A program made the translations under genes and the position numbers. Below are positions 24,813 to 33,078 of a DNA stretch of 54,929 nt, one piece after another. The DNA is from Bacteroidales bacterium. Its GTDB lineage: Bacteria; Bacteroidota; Bacteroidia; Bacteroidales; UBA1556. Positions within the stretch are counted from its first letter, which is position 1, and each line of letters starts with the position of its first letter. A model generated the notes under the pieces. That model ran no database searches and was not told the DNA's origin. It saw only the letters and a list, made by a program, of their open reading frames with translations. The DNA is taken from contig JAGLCR010000045.1 of the NCBI GenBank assembly GCA_023146135.1, forward strand, positions 1-54,929, given 5' to 3'.

Positions 24813-25985
24813 TTATAGTTTTAACTTCTTACGAATTGACTTAGGAATCGCATTCTTATGCACCATTATTGCAATAGTATTTAAGCGCACATAGGATTCC
24901 GACATATTAAGGTAACCTCCATTGTCATTACTATTGTCGGCCCATGAGTTTTTTGTTAAATAATAAATTGTTCCATTCTGGTCTTTCAATAAAGCCGTAA
25001 GATGCATCAAATGATCATCTGTAGCACGTTGCAAATCAAAATCAAGCTGGCGCATACTATCATTTACAACTTTCTCGGGAACTGGATTCTGAAAACTAAA
25101 CATATTCTTATTCATTTCCGCTTTGGACATATTCTCCCATTTACTTTGCTCCGACCCTTGCATATTCTCCACATGTGTTTCAGGCAAAATTGCTAATGCA
25201 TTTTTATGTGAAAAACCTGGAGAACTCACATCTCCGTCCCAACAAACAGAGTAGTCATTCTTTAAAGCATAATTCATTATCTCCATCAATTCGTCTATGG
25301 GCAAATTATAATAATTCGCATCAAACGACCAGTTATCAGGAACTTCCAAACGTATAGGTGCATAAAAAGGCTTATACATATATGATGTTAACTCCACATA
25401 GTCATCCACATTAAACTTTGATTGCACATCCGCAGCAGGAGGTGTTCCCATATAGGAGTTTAGCAATGCTTCAAAACCTGAAAACCAATTTTGACTTAGG
25501 TACTTATCATCTTTTTTAGATACTGCTTTAAGAAAACCTGCAAGCCCAGAATTTAACTCACCATGAACATCCTTATCATAACCATTTATTTTCCCTGGGT
25601 AGTTTTTTTCTGTCGATATTCCATAATCACGAACCACATCCATCACATCATGTGCCTGTCCACCAGGGCTAAAGTTGGCCACACCATGCAAACGAATATA
25701 GCTAATTGCTTTTGTGCGGTATGCGTAATTCACATAAAACATTTCAGATAGATCATACTCTACCCCATCAATTCGTAGTATTTCAGTTTCGATATACGAA
25801 ACGGTAGCATAGCTCCAACAAGTACCAGATTTAAATTGACTTTTTACTGGGCTTGTTTTCACATTGGCGATAGTATCAAACTGAAAACCATCTTCTTTAA
25901 CTTCTTCATCTTGCGCATTAATATTTCCAATATTTGAAAACATTAAACCAAATACACTGATAAATAATAGGATTGATTTACTCAT
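24813..25985 (-). CDS. secreted C1B peptidase, bleomycin-hydrolase / aminopeptidase C type
   Basis: The 390-residue protein has a signal peptide (residues 1-24, ending NINAQ). The cysteine-protease site is SQFKSGTCWSYA (Cys57), with the His in ATDDHLMHLTAL and the Asn in YLTKNSWAD near the C-terminus, so the C1B triad is complete. Most bleomycin hydrolases are cytosolic and about 450 residues long, and this exported shorter form is typical of Bacteroidota. It is probably a periplasmic aminopeptidase. It is first in a two-gene run with the M15-like gene. Confidence 0.87.
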   Translation of the reverse strand: MSKSILLFISVFGLMFSNIGNINAQDEEVKEDGFQFDTIANVKTSPVKSQFKSGTCWSYATVSYIETEILRIDGVEYDLSEMFYVNYAYRTKAISYIRLHGVANFSPGGQAHDVMDVVRDYGISTEKNYPGKINGYDKDVHGELNSGLAGFLKAVSKKDDKYLSQNWFSGFEALLNSYMGTPPAADVQSKFNVDDYVELTSYMYKPFYAPIRLEVPDNWSFDANYYNLPIDELMEIMNYALKNDYSVCWDGDVSSPGFSHKNALAILPETHVENMQGSEQSKWENMSKAEMNKNMFSFQNPVPEKVVNDSMRQLDFDLQRATDDHLMHLTALLKDQNGTIYYLTKNSWADNSNDNGGYLNMSESYVRLNTIAIMVHKNAIPKSIRKKLKL

Positions 25986-26038
25986 TACAATATAGTATTA
26001 TGTTGTTTTTTGGTAATTATTAGATCTAATTGTCTGTG

Positions 26039-26046
26039 CAAATATA
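26039..26046 (-). promoter_or_regulatory. -7 promoter element for the C1B peptidase gene
   Basis: The minus-strand reading is TATATTTG, matching TAnnTTTG, 53 bases before the ATG. Confidence 0.5.
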
Positions 26047-26160
26047 CATAACCTGTACGAGAATAAAGTCATTATTGTTATTATTTGAAGAGCATTATGC
26101 AATAGATAAAAAGCTTACTAATATCATAATATATAAATAATACAAGCAACCTATTTTGCT

Positions 26161-26168
26161 TACATTTG
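26161..26168 (+). promoter_or_regulatory. -7 promoter element for the M4 metallopeptidase gene
   Basis: TACATTTG matches TAnnTTTG, 40 bases before the ATG at 26209. Confidence 0.55.
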
Positions 26169-26208
26169 TCCTTTCTGCACAATACACACAATAAAATAAA
26201 TATATCTT

Positions 26209-29200
26209 ATGAAGCAAACACTACTTGTACTTCTTTCCATCTTTCTATGGCAAGGAATAATGGCACAATCCTACCAAGGTATTGAAGCCGATAAATTAAT
26301 ATCGGATGCCGCAAACGTACGAATCGATAAAGATTCAAAACTCCCCACTTACATCGAGTTTAAGCAAGGTAAAGAAATTGATTTTAACATACTTGATAGT
26401 TGGTTAAAACGTATTTATAAACTACCTGAAAATTGCGCATTTATTGAAATAGACCGTCAACAAGACCAAATTGGTTATACGCATATTCGCTATCGCCAAA
26501 CGGTTAATAATATAATTGTTCGTGATGCTATGTTTATGGCACATATCAAAGGTAATAAAGTATATTCTATTAATGGAATTATTTCGCCTTTGGCAGCTGA
26601 TGCTTCAACAAAAAGTATCAACGAAGCTCAAGCATTAAAATACGCCTTGGCTAAAGTTAACGCAAAGGTTTATAAATGGGAAATTCCTGTTGAAGAACAA
26701 TGGATAAAACATTTTGAAGAGGATGTAAATGCTAGCTTTTATCCAAATGCCGAAATGGTAATTATCAAAAATAAAGTTTCTAATAAATATCGTTTAAGTT
26801 ATAAATTTGATGTTTATGCTCATGAGCCATTGAGTCGCGCCAACATATACATAGACGCACAAAATGGAGCAGTTTTATTTATTAACGACAAGATTCACCA
26901 CAGTGATTCTGTAGGTACTGCATCAACTAAATTTAGTGGCAGCAAAACCATCACTACCGACTATGTGAGTGCAGGCTCATTTCGCCTTCGTGAAACTGGT
27001 AGAGGAAATGGTATTGAAACTTATGATATGAATAATGGCACATCCTACGGTAGTGCTGTAGATTTTACTGATACAGATAATAATTGGAATAATGTAAATG
27101 CCAATCAAGATGAGGTTGCAACTGACGCCCATTGGGGCATGGAAATGACTTATGATTATTATTGGAATAAGTTTAACCGTAACAGTATCGATGGAAATGG
27201 TTTTGCTCTTAAATCATATGTGCATTATAGCAGCAACTATGTAAATGCCTATTGGAATGGTCAAGTTATGACCTTTGGTGATGGAAATTCTAGTGTAGCC
27301 CCACTTGTTTCTATCGATATCGTAGGTCATGAAATAACTCACGGTCTTACTAGTCATACAGCTGATTTAGATTATCAAGACGAATCGGGTGCTATGAACG
27401 AGGCCTATAGCGATATATTTGGTACTGCTATTGAACATTATGGAAAAACTGGTAATTGGACCTTGGGCGAGGATATTGGTATGATAATGCGTTCGATGTC
27501 GAACCCAAAACAATATAATGACCCCGATACTTATTTGGGTACAAACTATTATCTAGGAACAGCAGATAATGGTGGAGTACATACCAACTCTGGAGTACTA
27601 AATCACTGGTTCTATTTAGCAACCGATGGTGGAACAGGAATAAATGACAATTTAGATACATTTACGGTTGTGGGTGTAGGTATTGATACTGCAGCTGCTG
27701 TTGCATTTCGTACTTTAACTGTTTACCTTACCAATACATCGCAATATGCTGATGCTCGTTTTTACTCAATAAAATCAGCAATGGATTTATATGGCCCATG
27801 CTCACCAGCAGTAGCCGCAGTAACAAATGCATTTTATGCCGTAGGTATCGGTGCTGAATATGTAAATGGTGTACACGCTGAATTCACAACCGCATTTACA
27901 GAATATTGCGCACCTCCTGCCGAAGTGAAGTTTGAAAATCTAAGTAGCAATGCCATTACTTACAAATGGTACTTTGGTGATGGAAACACAAGCACTCAGT
28001 TTGAGCCCACACACACTTATACCAATTTTGGCACCTATAATGTAAAACTTGTTGTTGATGGTGGAACCTGTGGCAGCGATTCTCTTTTGAAGCCCGAATA
28101 CATCAGTGTTGACACAGCAAATCCATGTATGGTAATTATGCCTCCATCAGGCAGCTCAACAGTTACTGGTTGCGCCGGATATATTTTTGACGAAGGAGGA
28201 AATTCTGATTATAGTAATAGCACTAGCGTTACAACCACTATTGCCCCTGTAGGAGCATCAAGTGTTACTCTTACTTTTAGTACTTTTGGATTCGAGGCAA
28301 GTTATGACTACCTCAAAATATATAATGGAACATCAACAAGTGCTCCATTAATTGGATCCTACGATGGAAACCAATTACCCAATGGAGGAATAATTGTTGC
28401 CAATAGTGGTGCAATAACACTCCACCAGATAACAGACAATATGGTTACAGATATTGGATTTGCCGCTAGCTGGCAATGTGCTTTTGCTGCTGCTCCTCCT
28501 GTTTCTGACTTTTTAGCAGACGATACTTTAAGTTGTGTTGGTACAGTTAACTTTACCGATATTTCTTCAAATGGACCTACAACTTGGTATTGGGAATTTG
28601 GTGATGGAAACACTTCAACTCAAAAAAGCCCTACACATACCTATTCAAGCAATGGCTATTATGATGTTAAGCTTATAGCAACAAACTCTTATGGTTTTAA
28701 CACTATTATAAAAAACGCTTATATTCATGTTGTTATGCCGAATACTCCTTATGCTCCAAATATGGCTCGATGTAATGCCGGAACAATTCAGCTTCATGCT
28801 ACGGGCAATGGTTTGATAAAATGGTATAACTCCCAGTCATCACAAATGGCATTAGATACAGGTAGTTACTTCACCACACCTAACCTTAGTCAGAGTGCAT
28901 CATATTGGGTTGAGAATATTCAAACAAACCCAACTATTAATGCAGGAAAACTTACTAAAACTGGACCAGGAAGTGTATTAAATGCTAATCAGGCTTTAAT
29001 ATTTGATGTATATAAAACACTTGTTCTTGATAGTGTTACCGTATATGCTACAAGTGCAGGAAGTCGCACTATTACTTTAAAGTCAAGCTCTGGAACTACC
29101 TTAGAGTCGAAAACAGTAAATGTTATCAATGGAGAAACTCAAGTTTATCTTGGCTTTGTAATTCCTCAAGGAACTGACTACGAATTAGGGGGTAAAAATT

Positions 29201-29883
29201 TATTCCGTAATAATGCTGGGGCAAATTATCCATATACCGTTTCAGGTTTATTAAGCATTAATCGAAGTAGTGCTGCATCTAATCCTCTGAGCTATTATTA
29301 CTATTTCTTTAATTGGAAGGTTCAGAAGCAAGCTTGTGCAAGCGAACGTGTTGAGGTGCATGCATATATTAATAGTGCAGCGCCTACGGCTAACTTTGTA
29401 CTAACAAATAACGATCCTTATGTAGACTTTTCGGACCAATCTACAAATCCTGGAGCCAGCTCTTGGGACTTTGGTGATGGAGGCAGCTCAGCATTAGGAC
29501 AGGGCACACACCTTTATCTTCAGAATGGAACTTATACCGTTACACTTAACGTAAATAATGGTTGTGGTACTGATACCAAAACCAAAACCGTAACTATCGG
29601 AAGTGCTACCTCTATTAAACATGCCACAGAGAAATCAAATATTAAGTTGTATCCAAACCCAACTAATGGGAAATTCACCATTGATTTGGGAAGCAATTCT
29701 GAATATAAACTCATCAGCATCTACGATTTTATGGGCAAACTAGTTATTCAACAAGAAGTAGAAGCAAGTATTCAAAAAATACAAATGAATGCAAATAATT
29801 TGAGCAGCGGAATGTATCTTATTCGCCTTAGCTCAGATGACAAATATGAAGATCTTAAACTTATGATTACTCCAAAAGGATAA
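26209..29883 (+). CDS. secreted M4 (thermolysin-type) metallopeptidase with PKD, CUB and T9SS sorting domains
   Basis: The 1224-residue protein contains a signal peptide (1-19) and a propeptide (about 50-230). The thermolysin-type catalytic domain (about 250-550) has zinc ligands H374 and H378 in HEITH and E398 in NEAYSD, and the active-site His region GGVHTNSGV. A PKD domain with WYFGDGNTSTQ (about 560-630), a CUB-like domain (about 655-760), a second PKD (about 765-845), an unassigned beta domain, a third PKD with WDFGDGG and a type A T9SS sorting domain (last about 75 residues, beginning LYPNPTNGKF) follow. It is a secreted or surface protease exported by the Por system. The Por genes are not in the window. 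A strong terminator follows. Confidence 0.93.
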   Translation: MKQTLLVLLSIFLWQGIMAQSYQGIEADKLISDAANVRIDKDSKLPTYIEFKQGKEIDFNILDSWLKRIYKLPENCAFIEIDRQQDQIGYTHIRYRQTVNNIIVRDAMFMAHIKGNKVYSINGIISPLAADASTKSINEAQALKYALAKVNAKVYKWEIPVEEQWIKHFEEDVNASFYPNAEMVIIKNKVSNKYRLSYKFDVYAHEPLSRANIYIDAQNGAVLFINDKIHHSDSVGTASTKFSGSKTITTDYVSAGSFRLRETGRGNGIETYDMNNGTSYGSAVDFTDTDNNWNNVNANQDEVATDAHWGMEMTYDYYWNKFNRNSIDGNGFALKSYVHYSSNYVNAYWNGQVMTFGDGNSSVAPLVSIDIVGHEITHGLTSHTADLDYQDESGAMNEAYSDIFGTAIEHYGKTGNWTLGEDIGMIMRSMSNPKQYNDPDTYLGTNYYLGTADNGGVHTNSGVLNHWFYLATDGGTGINDNLDTFTVVGVGIDTAAAVAFRTLTVYLTNTSQYADARFYSIKSAMDLYGPCSPAVAAVTNAFYAVGIGAEYVNGVHAEFTTAFTEYCAPPAEVKFENLSSNAITYKWYFGDGNTSTQFEPTHTYTNFGTYNVKLVVDGGTCGSDSLLKPEYISVDTANPCMVIMPPSGSSTVTGCAGYIFDEGGNSDYSNSTSVTTTIAPVGASSVTLTFSTFGFEASYDYLKIYNGTSTSAPLIGSYDGNQLPNGGIIVANSGAITLHQITDNMVTDIGFAASWQCAFAAAPPVSDFLADDTLSCVGTVNFTDISSNGPTTWYWEFGDGNTSTQKSPTHTYSSNGYYDVKLIATNSYGFNTIIKNAYIHVVMPNTPYAPNMARCNAGTIQLHATGNGLIKWYNSQSSQMALDTGSYFTTPNLSQSASYWVENIQTNPTINAGKLTKTGPGSVLNANQALIFDVYKTLVLDSVTVYATSAGSRTITLKSSSGTTLESKTVNVINGETQVYLGFVIPQGTDYELGGKNLFRNNAGANYPYTVSGLLSINRSSAASNPLSYYYYFFNWKVQKQACASERVEVHAYINSAAPTANFVLTNNDPYVDFSDQSTNPGASSWDFGDGGSSALGQGTHLYLQNGTYTVTLNVNNGCGTDTKTKTVTIGSATSIKHATEKSNIKLYPNPTNGKFTIDLGSNSEYKLISIYDFMGKLVIQQEVEASIQKIQMNANNLSSGMYLIRLSSDDKYEDLKLMITPKG

Positions 29884-29906
29884 TAATCATTTGATTACAT
29901 CTATTC

Positions 29907-29940
29907 GAAAGCCGAAATTAGCTCTTAATTTCGGCTTTCT
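29907..29940 (+). terminator. rho-independent terminator of the M4 peptidase gene
   Basis: GAAAGCCGAAATTA (29907-29920) pairs perfectly with 29926-29939 around the loop GCTCT, and TTTAT follows. It lies 24 bases after the stop codon. Confidence 0.9.
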
Positions 29941-29958
29941 TTATATGCTATATTTTTC

Positions 29959-29966
29959 TATTTTTG
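29959..29966 (+). promoter_or_regulatory. -7 promoter element for the SRPBCC/GyrI-like gene
   Basis: TATTTTTG matches TAnnTTTG. Transcription from it would begin after the in-frame ATG at 29967, favouring the ATG at 29994. Confidence 0.5.
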
Positions 29967-29993
29967 ATGTCACAATTAATTAAACAATATAAA

Positions 29994-31001
29994 ATGAAAA
30001 CAATCAAAATACTTACCGGCATTATTACCTTAATAATTGTTGGCGCGCTATCATGGGCCCTGTTTTTACCCTCTGATATTCATATCAAACAGTCAGTAAC
30101 CATTAATGCTCCCATTGGAGTAGTTTTTAATCAGATAAACGATTTGCACAATTGGAATAATTGGTCGCCATGGAAAGACACCACCCTATCTGCAGTTTTC
30201 AAAGGTAAAGAAAAGGGCGTTGGAGCTAAGGTCGTTTGGACTGATAAAAAAGAAGGAGAGTCAATACTTACCATAGTAGAAAGTGAGCATTTTGGCAGTA
30301 TTAAAACACTTATAGAAGTGGCAGATCAAGATCGCAAAGCGGAAATGAATTTTACTTTTGAAGAAAATGTAAATAAGGTTACTGTCTATTGGGAGCGACA
30401 CATTCACGACCTATCCTACCCTTTTGGTCGTTTTGTAGGTTGGATGCTCCAAAAAGGATATGAGCATAACTTTGCACTCGGGCTCAATCATTTGAAATCA
30501 CATATTGAGCAAAATGAAATGGAAGCAGAATATCATGGCTACGAAATTATCGAAAGTACATTCAATGGTGGTACATATTTAGCCTCAAACGCATCATCCA
30601 CTATGGATAGTATGAGCAATGTAATGGGGAAACAATTTGGTGCTATTATGCATTTGGCTATTAATAATAAACTTCAGCTTGTTGGTGCTCCCATGGTTCA
30701 ATGGCATAGCTACCATCCTGAAGCTGAGTCACAATTTACTTGCCTTATACCCATACAATTTGATAGCACTATTACGGCAAAAAACGTATATACGATGGAA
30801 ATACCAACCATAAAAACACTTATGGTAAAATACGTTGGCCCCTACGAAGGCTCTTATAATGCCTGGGTAGCATTGGACAATTACGTAGTACATAATTCAT
30901 TAATTATGGATGGCGATCCTTGGGAAGAGTATATTACCGACCCAGGTTCAGAACCCGATTCAAGCAAATGGGTAACTAATATATATTTCCCAGTGAAGTA
31001 A
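29994..31001 (+). CDS. membrane-anchored SRPBCC (polyketide-cyclase-like) plus GyrI-like ligand-binding protein
   Basis: The 335-residue protein has one N-terminal transmembrane helix (about 4-24). An SRPBCC/START-like domain (about 25-165) follows, opening with the typical VTINAPIGVVFNQINDLHNW. The second half (about 180-335) is a GyrI-like effector-binding domain (MVKYVGPYEGSYNAW). Both folds bind small hydrophobic ligands, and no catalytic residues can be assigned. This two-domain combination is recurrent in Bacteroidota. No gene is clearly associated with it: the upstream gene has its own terminator and the next gene is convergent. Confidence 0.82.
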   Translation: MKTIKILTGIITLIIVGALSWALFLPSDIHIKQSVTINAPIGVVFNQINDLHNWNNWSPWKDTTLSAVFKGKEKGVGAKVVWTDKKEGESILTIVESEHFGSIKTLIEVADQDRKAEMNFTFEENVNKVTVYWERHIHDLSYPFGRFVGWMLQKGYEHNFALGLNHLKSHIEQNEMEAEYHGYEIIESTFNGGTYLASNASSTMDSMSNVMGKQFGAIMHLAINNKLQLVGAPMVQWHSYHPEAESQFTCLIPIQFDSTITAKNVYTMEIPTIKTLMVKYVGPYEGSYNAWVALDNYVVHNSLIMDGDPWEEYITDPGSEPDSSKWVTNIYFPVK

Positions 31002-31025
31002 AAGGTTTGTTTACTAAAAGGCATA

Positions 31026-31064
31026 AAAAAACCTGCAACAGCATTAAGCTGTTGCAGGTTTTTT
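31026..31064. terminator. bidirectional terminator
   Basis: AAAAAACCTGCAACAGC (31026-31042) pairs perfectly with 31048-31064 around ATTAA. Rows of T follow on both strands, so it serves both the plus-strand SRPBCC gene and the minus-strand 605-residue gene. Confidence 0.9.
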
Positions 31065-31082
31065 ATTTATTATAAAAGATTT

Positions 31083-32900
31083 TTATTGAGCCGTAACCTT
31101 GGCTAGTTTTTTACCTTCAATCTTAAGTTTCAATTCTTGCAAGGCGTCCAAATTACTATCTAATTCCAAAAGCATTTCGGATTTTTTATCTTCAAAACGA
31201 TCTTTTAAGCCCGTAAATAAACCACGATAATATTCTATTCCTTCGTTTAGGTTATGTGTGAAAGTAAGCAGATACTTCTCTTGCTTTCTGTTCATATCCG
31301 AGCTAGTTTCTTCTACACGATCTCTCAAATAATCAACATAGATTTTAAGCTCTTTAATAAACATATTAGGACGGTCGTTTCGACTTATCACATCTACTTT
31401 ACCATAAATATGTCCTACCATTTCTTTCAAACTCATCTTACGATTAAAATAGGCCATATTAGGTCCAGGACAAACTGATACTCCAGGTCCTTCAACCTTT
31501 GGCTCAATTCCATGTACCAATAAAGCTGATGTACCTAAACCCACACAAGTACAAGATTTTTCTACGATTTTATCATATTTAACCAAATACTCTTCAGGGC
31601 TAATAGCTTCCTTATCTAGCTCGTCAATTTTCAACTTCTGATATTTATGCGAAGCTGTACAAAGACCTTTTGGGGTATACTCTTGATCCAGAGCTACATA
31701 TCTTTTAGGGCAAGGGCTGCCTGGTTTGCCATTAGCAATACGAGCCATTTTTTCCACATCCTTAGTATTTCCTCTCAAGCTATTGAAAGGAACTCCCAAA
31801 GGGGAAATATCACTTAAATATATATCTTTCTCAACTGCATTTGCCAATTGATTCATAGTAGATTTGTCAACAGTAGTAGCCTCAGGTACCAGCAAAAATG
31901 GTGTTCCCCAACCTACAGAATCAACGTCATAATGCTCCAAAAGGAAGCGGTGCTCTTCGGCTGTACCAACCCCACCTTGAGCGGTGATTTTGATAGGCAG
32001 CTTTACATCAGGAATCTCACGACCTCTATTATCACATCCTTGTACAAAGGTTTCGTAAACAGAATCGATTAACTCTTGACGCTTTTCTTTGAACTCGGCA
32101 AGTACAGGCCCCAATAGGTAACCATCAGTTGCAAAAGCATGGCCTCCACAGTTCAGACCCGACTCGATACGGTACTCTGAAACCCAGATGCCTTTTTTTG
32201 CAAAATACTTTCCTTGAATTAGTGCTGAACGATAATCGCTAACTTTGAGTACTATCTTCTTTTTAATATCGCCCATTCCATCAGGATAAAAGTCGTCAAA
32301 CTGCTCAATATAATTGTACAGTCTGGGGTTCATTCCGGCTGAAAGGATAATAGAAGATCTTAAGTTACTATTAGCATATCCTCGTAAAGCGGCGTGGGCA
32401 TCATTATATTCAACAGGTAACTTCTCGCCTTTCGAATAATTGTCCTTATCCACTTTGGTCATGATATTGACGTCGATACTTCCCTTTTGGAGAAACTCTT
32501 TCACTCGATCACCAATATCTGTTAAACTAAAATTTGTCGCTACATTCAAAAACTCAGACTTCAACTCCGAACCATCTGGAAGCATTTCCAAATAACTACG
32601 AAATTCCTGACCTTTTTCAGCAGTAGCATTCTTGAGTCCCTCAAATTTTCGATCCACTTGCTCATTCAAGAAATCTAGATAAGCGGTAAAACGCTTGGCT
32701 CTAAAATCTTCAACCTTAGCAGAAATCTCTTTGTATGGAAGCTCAAGTTTTTCACAATACATCTTTCGAATTTTTTCCACCAATATATCGTCAACCATAG
32801 AAACTACGGAATCGATACCCAAATGGGCCAACTTCAAAGGCGAGTCAATTGTGAATCCTATTCCCATTACTGGGACATGAAAACTATGTGCTTTTGCCAT
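31083..32900 (-). CDS. conserved protein of unknown function, possibly a TIM-barrel flavin-type enzyme with Cys clusters
   Basis: This 605-residue soluble protein was not assigned to a named family. The start MGIGFTIDSPLKLAHLGID (12-30) and the later ITAQGGVGTAEEHRFLLEHY (305-324), followed by DSVGWGTPFLLVPEATTVD, resemble the strand and phosphate-binding Gly loop of FMN barrels such as nitronate monooxygenase. Cysteines at 251 (NCGGHAFATDG), 397 (GSPCPKRY), 414 (GLCTASH), 450 and 452 (SCTC) and 477 (SVCPGPN) lie in Gly/Pro-rich turns and could bind a metal or Fe-S cluster. Residues 50-100 and 515-600 are charged helices. The ATG at 32900 was chosen because the sequence upstream of it looks non-coding. 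It is monocistronic. Enzyme class is an inference. Confidence 0.65.
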   Translation of the reverse strand: MAKAHSFHVPVMGIGFTIDSPLKLAHLGIDSVVSMVDDILVEKIRKMYCEKLELPYKEISAKVEDFRAKRFTAYLDFLNEQVDRKFEGLKNATAEKGQEFRSYLEMLPDGSELKSEFLNVATNFSLTDIGDRVKEFLQKGSIDVNIMTKVDKDNYSKGEKLPVEYNDAHAALRGYANSNLRSSIILSAGMNPRLYNYIEQFDDFYPDGMGDIKKKIVLKVSDYRSALIQGKYFAKKGIWVSEYRIESGLNCGGHAFATDGYLLGPVLAEFKEKRQELIDSVYETFVQGCDNRGREIPDVKLPIKITAQGGVGTAEEHRFLLEHYDVDSVGWGTPFLLVPEATTVDKSTMNQLANAVEKDIYLSDISPLGVPFNSLRGNTKDVEKMARIANGKPGSPCPKRYVALDQEYTPKGLCTASHKYQKLKIDELDKEAISPEEYLVKYDKIVEKSCTCVGLGTSALLVHGIEPKVEGPGVSVCPGPNMAYFNRKMSLKEMVGHIYGKVDVISRNDRPNMFIKELKIYVDYLRDRVEETSSDMNRKQEKYLLTFTHNLNEGIEYYRGLFTGLKDRFEDKKSEMLLELDSNLDALQELKLKIEGKKLAKVTAQ

Positions 32901-33078
32901 TTTTTTAATAATATTTATTGTTAAAAGAATATCTGTACTATACATTATTCTATACGAGCGCGAAAATACACTTTTAATCTTATGATTTATAGGAATTTAT
33001 TCAAAACCACATGATTTGTTTTTTTTAATACAATTTACTCTTAAATTGTTGTTTTTTTGTGACTATTTGGCGTAAATC

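Noticed and set aside
29964-29993. upstream start of the SRPBCC gene (TTG at 29964, ATG at 29967)
   Set aside because: The -7 element at 29959-29966 overlaps or adjoins it, so these codons would not be in the transcript.
33001-33060. terminator hairpin after DPP III (ACAATTTA...TAAATTGT)
   Set aside because: The stem is short and AT-only, and the T-tract lies on the plus strand, where no gene ends.
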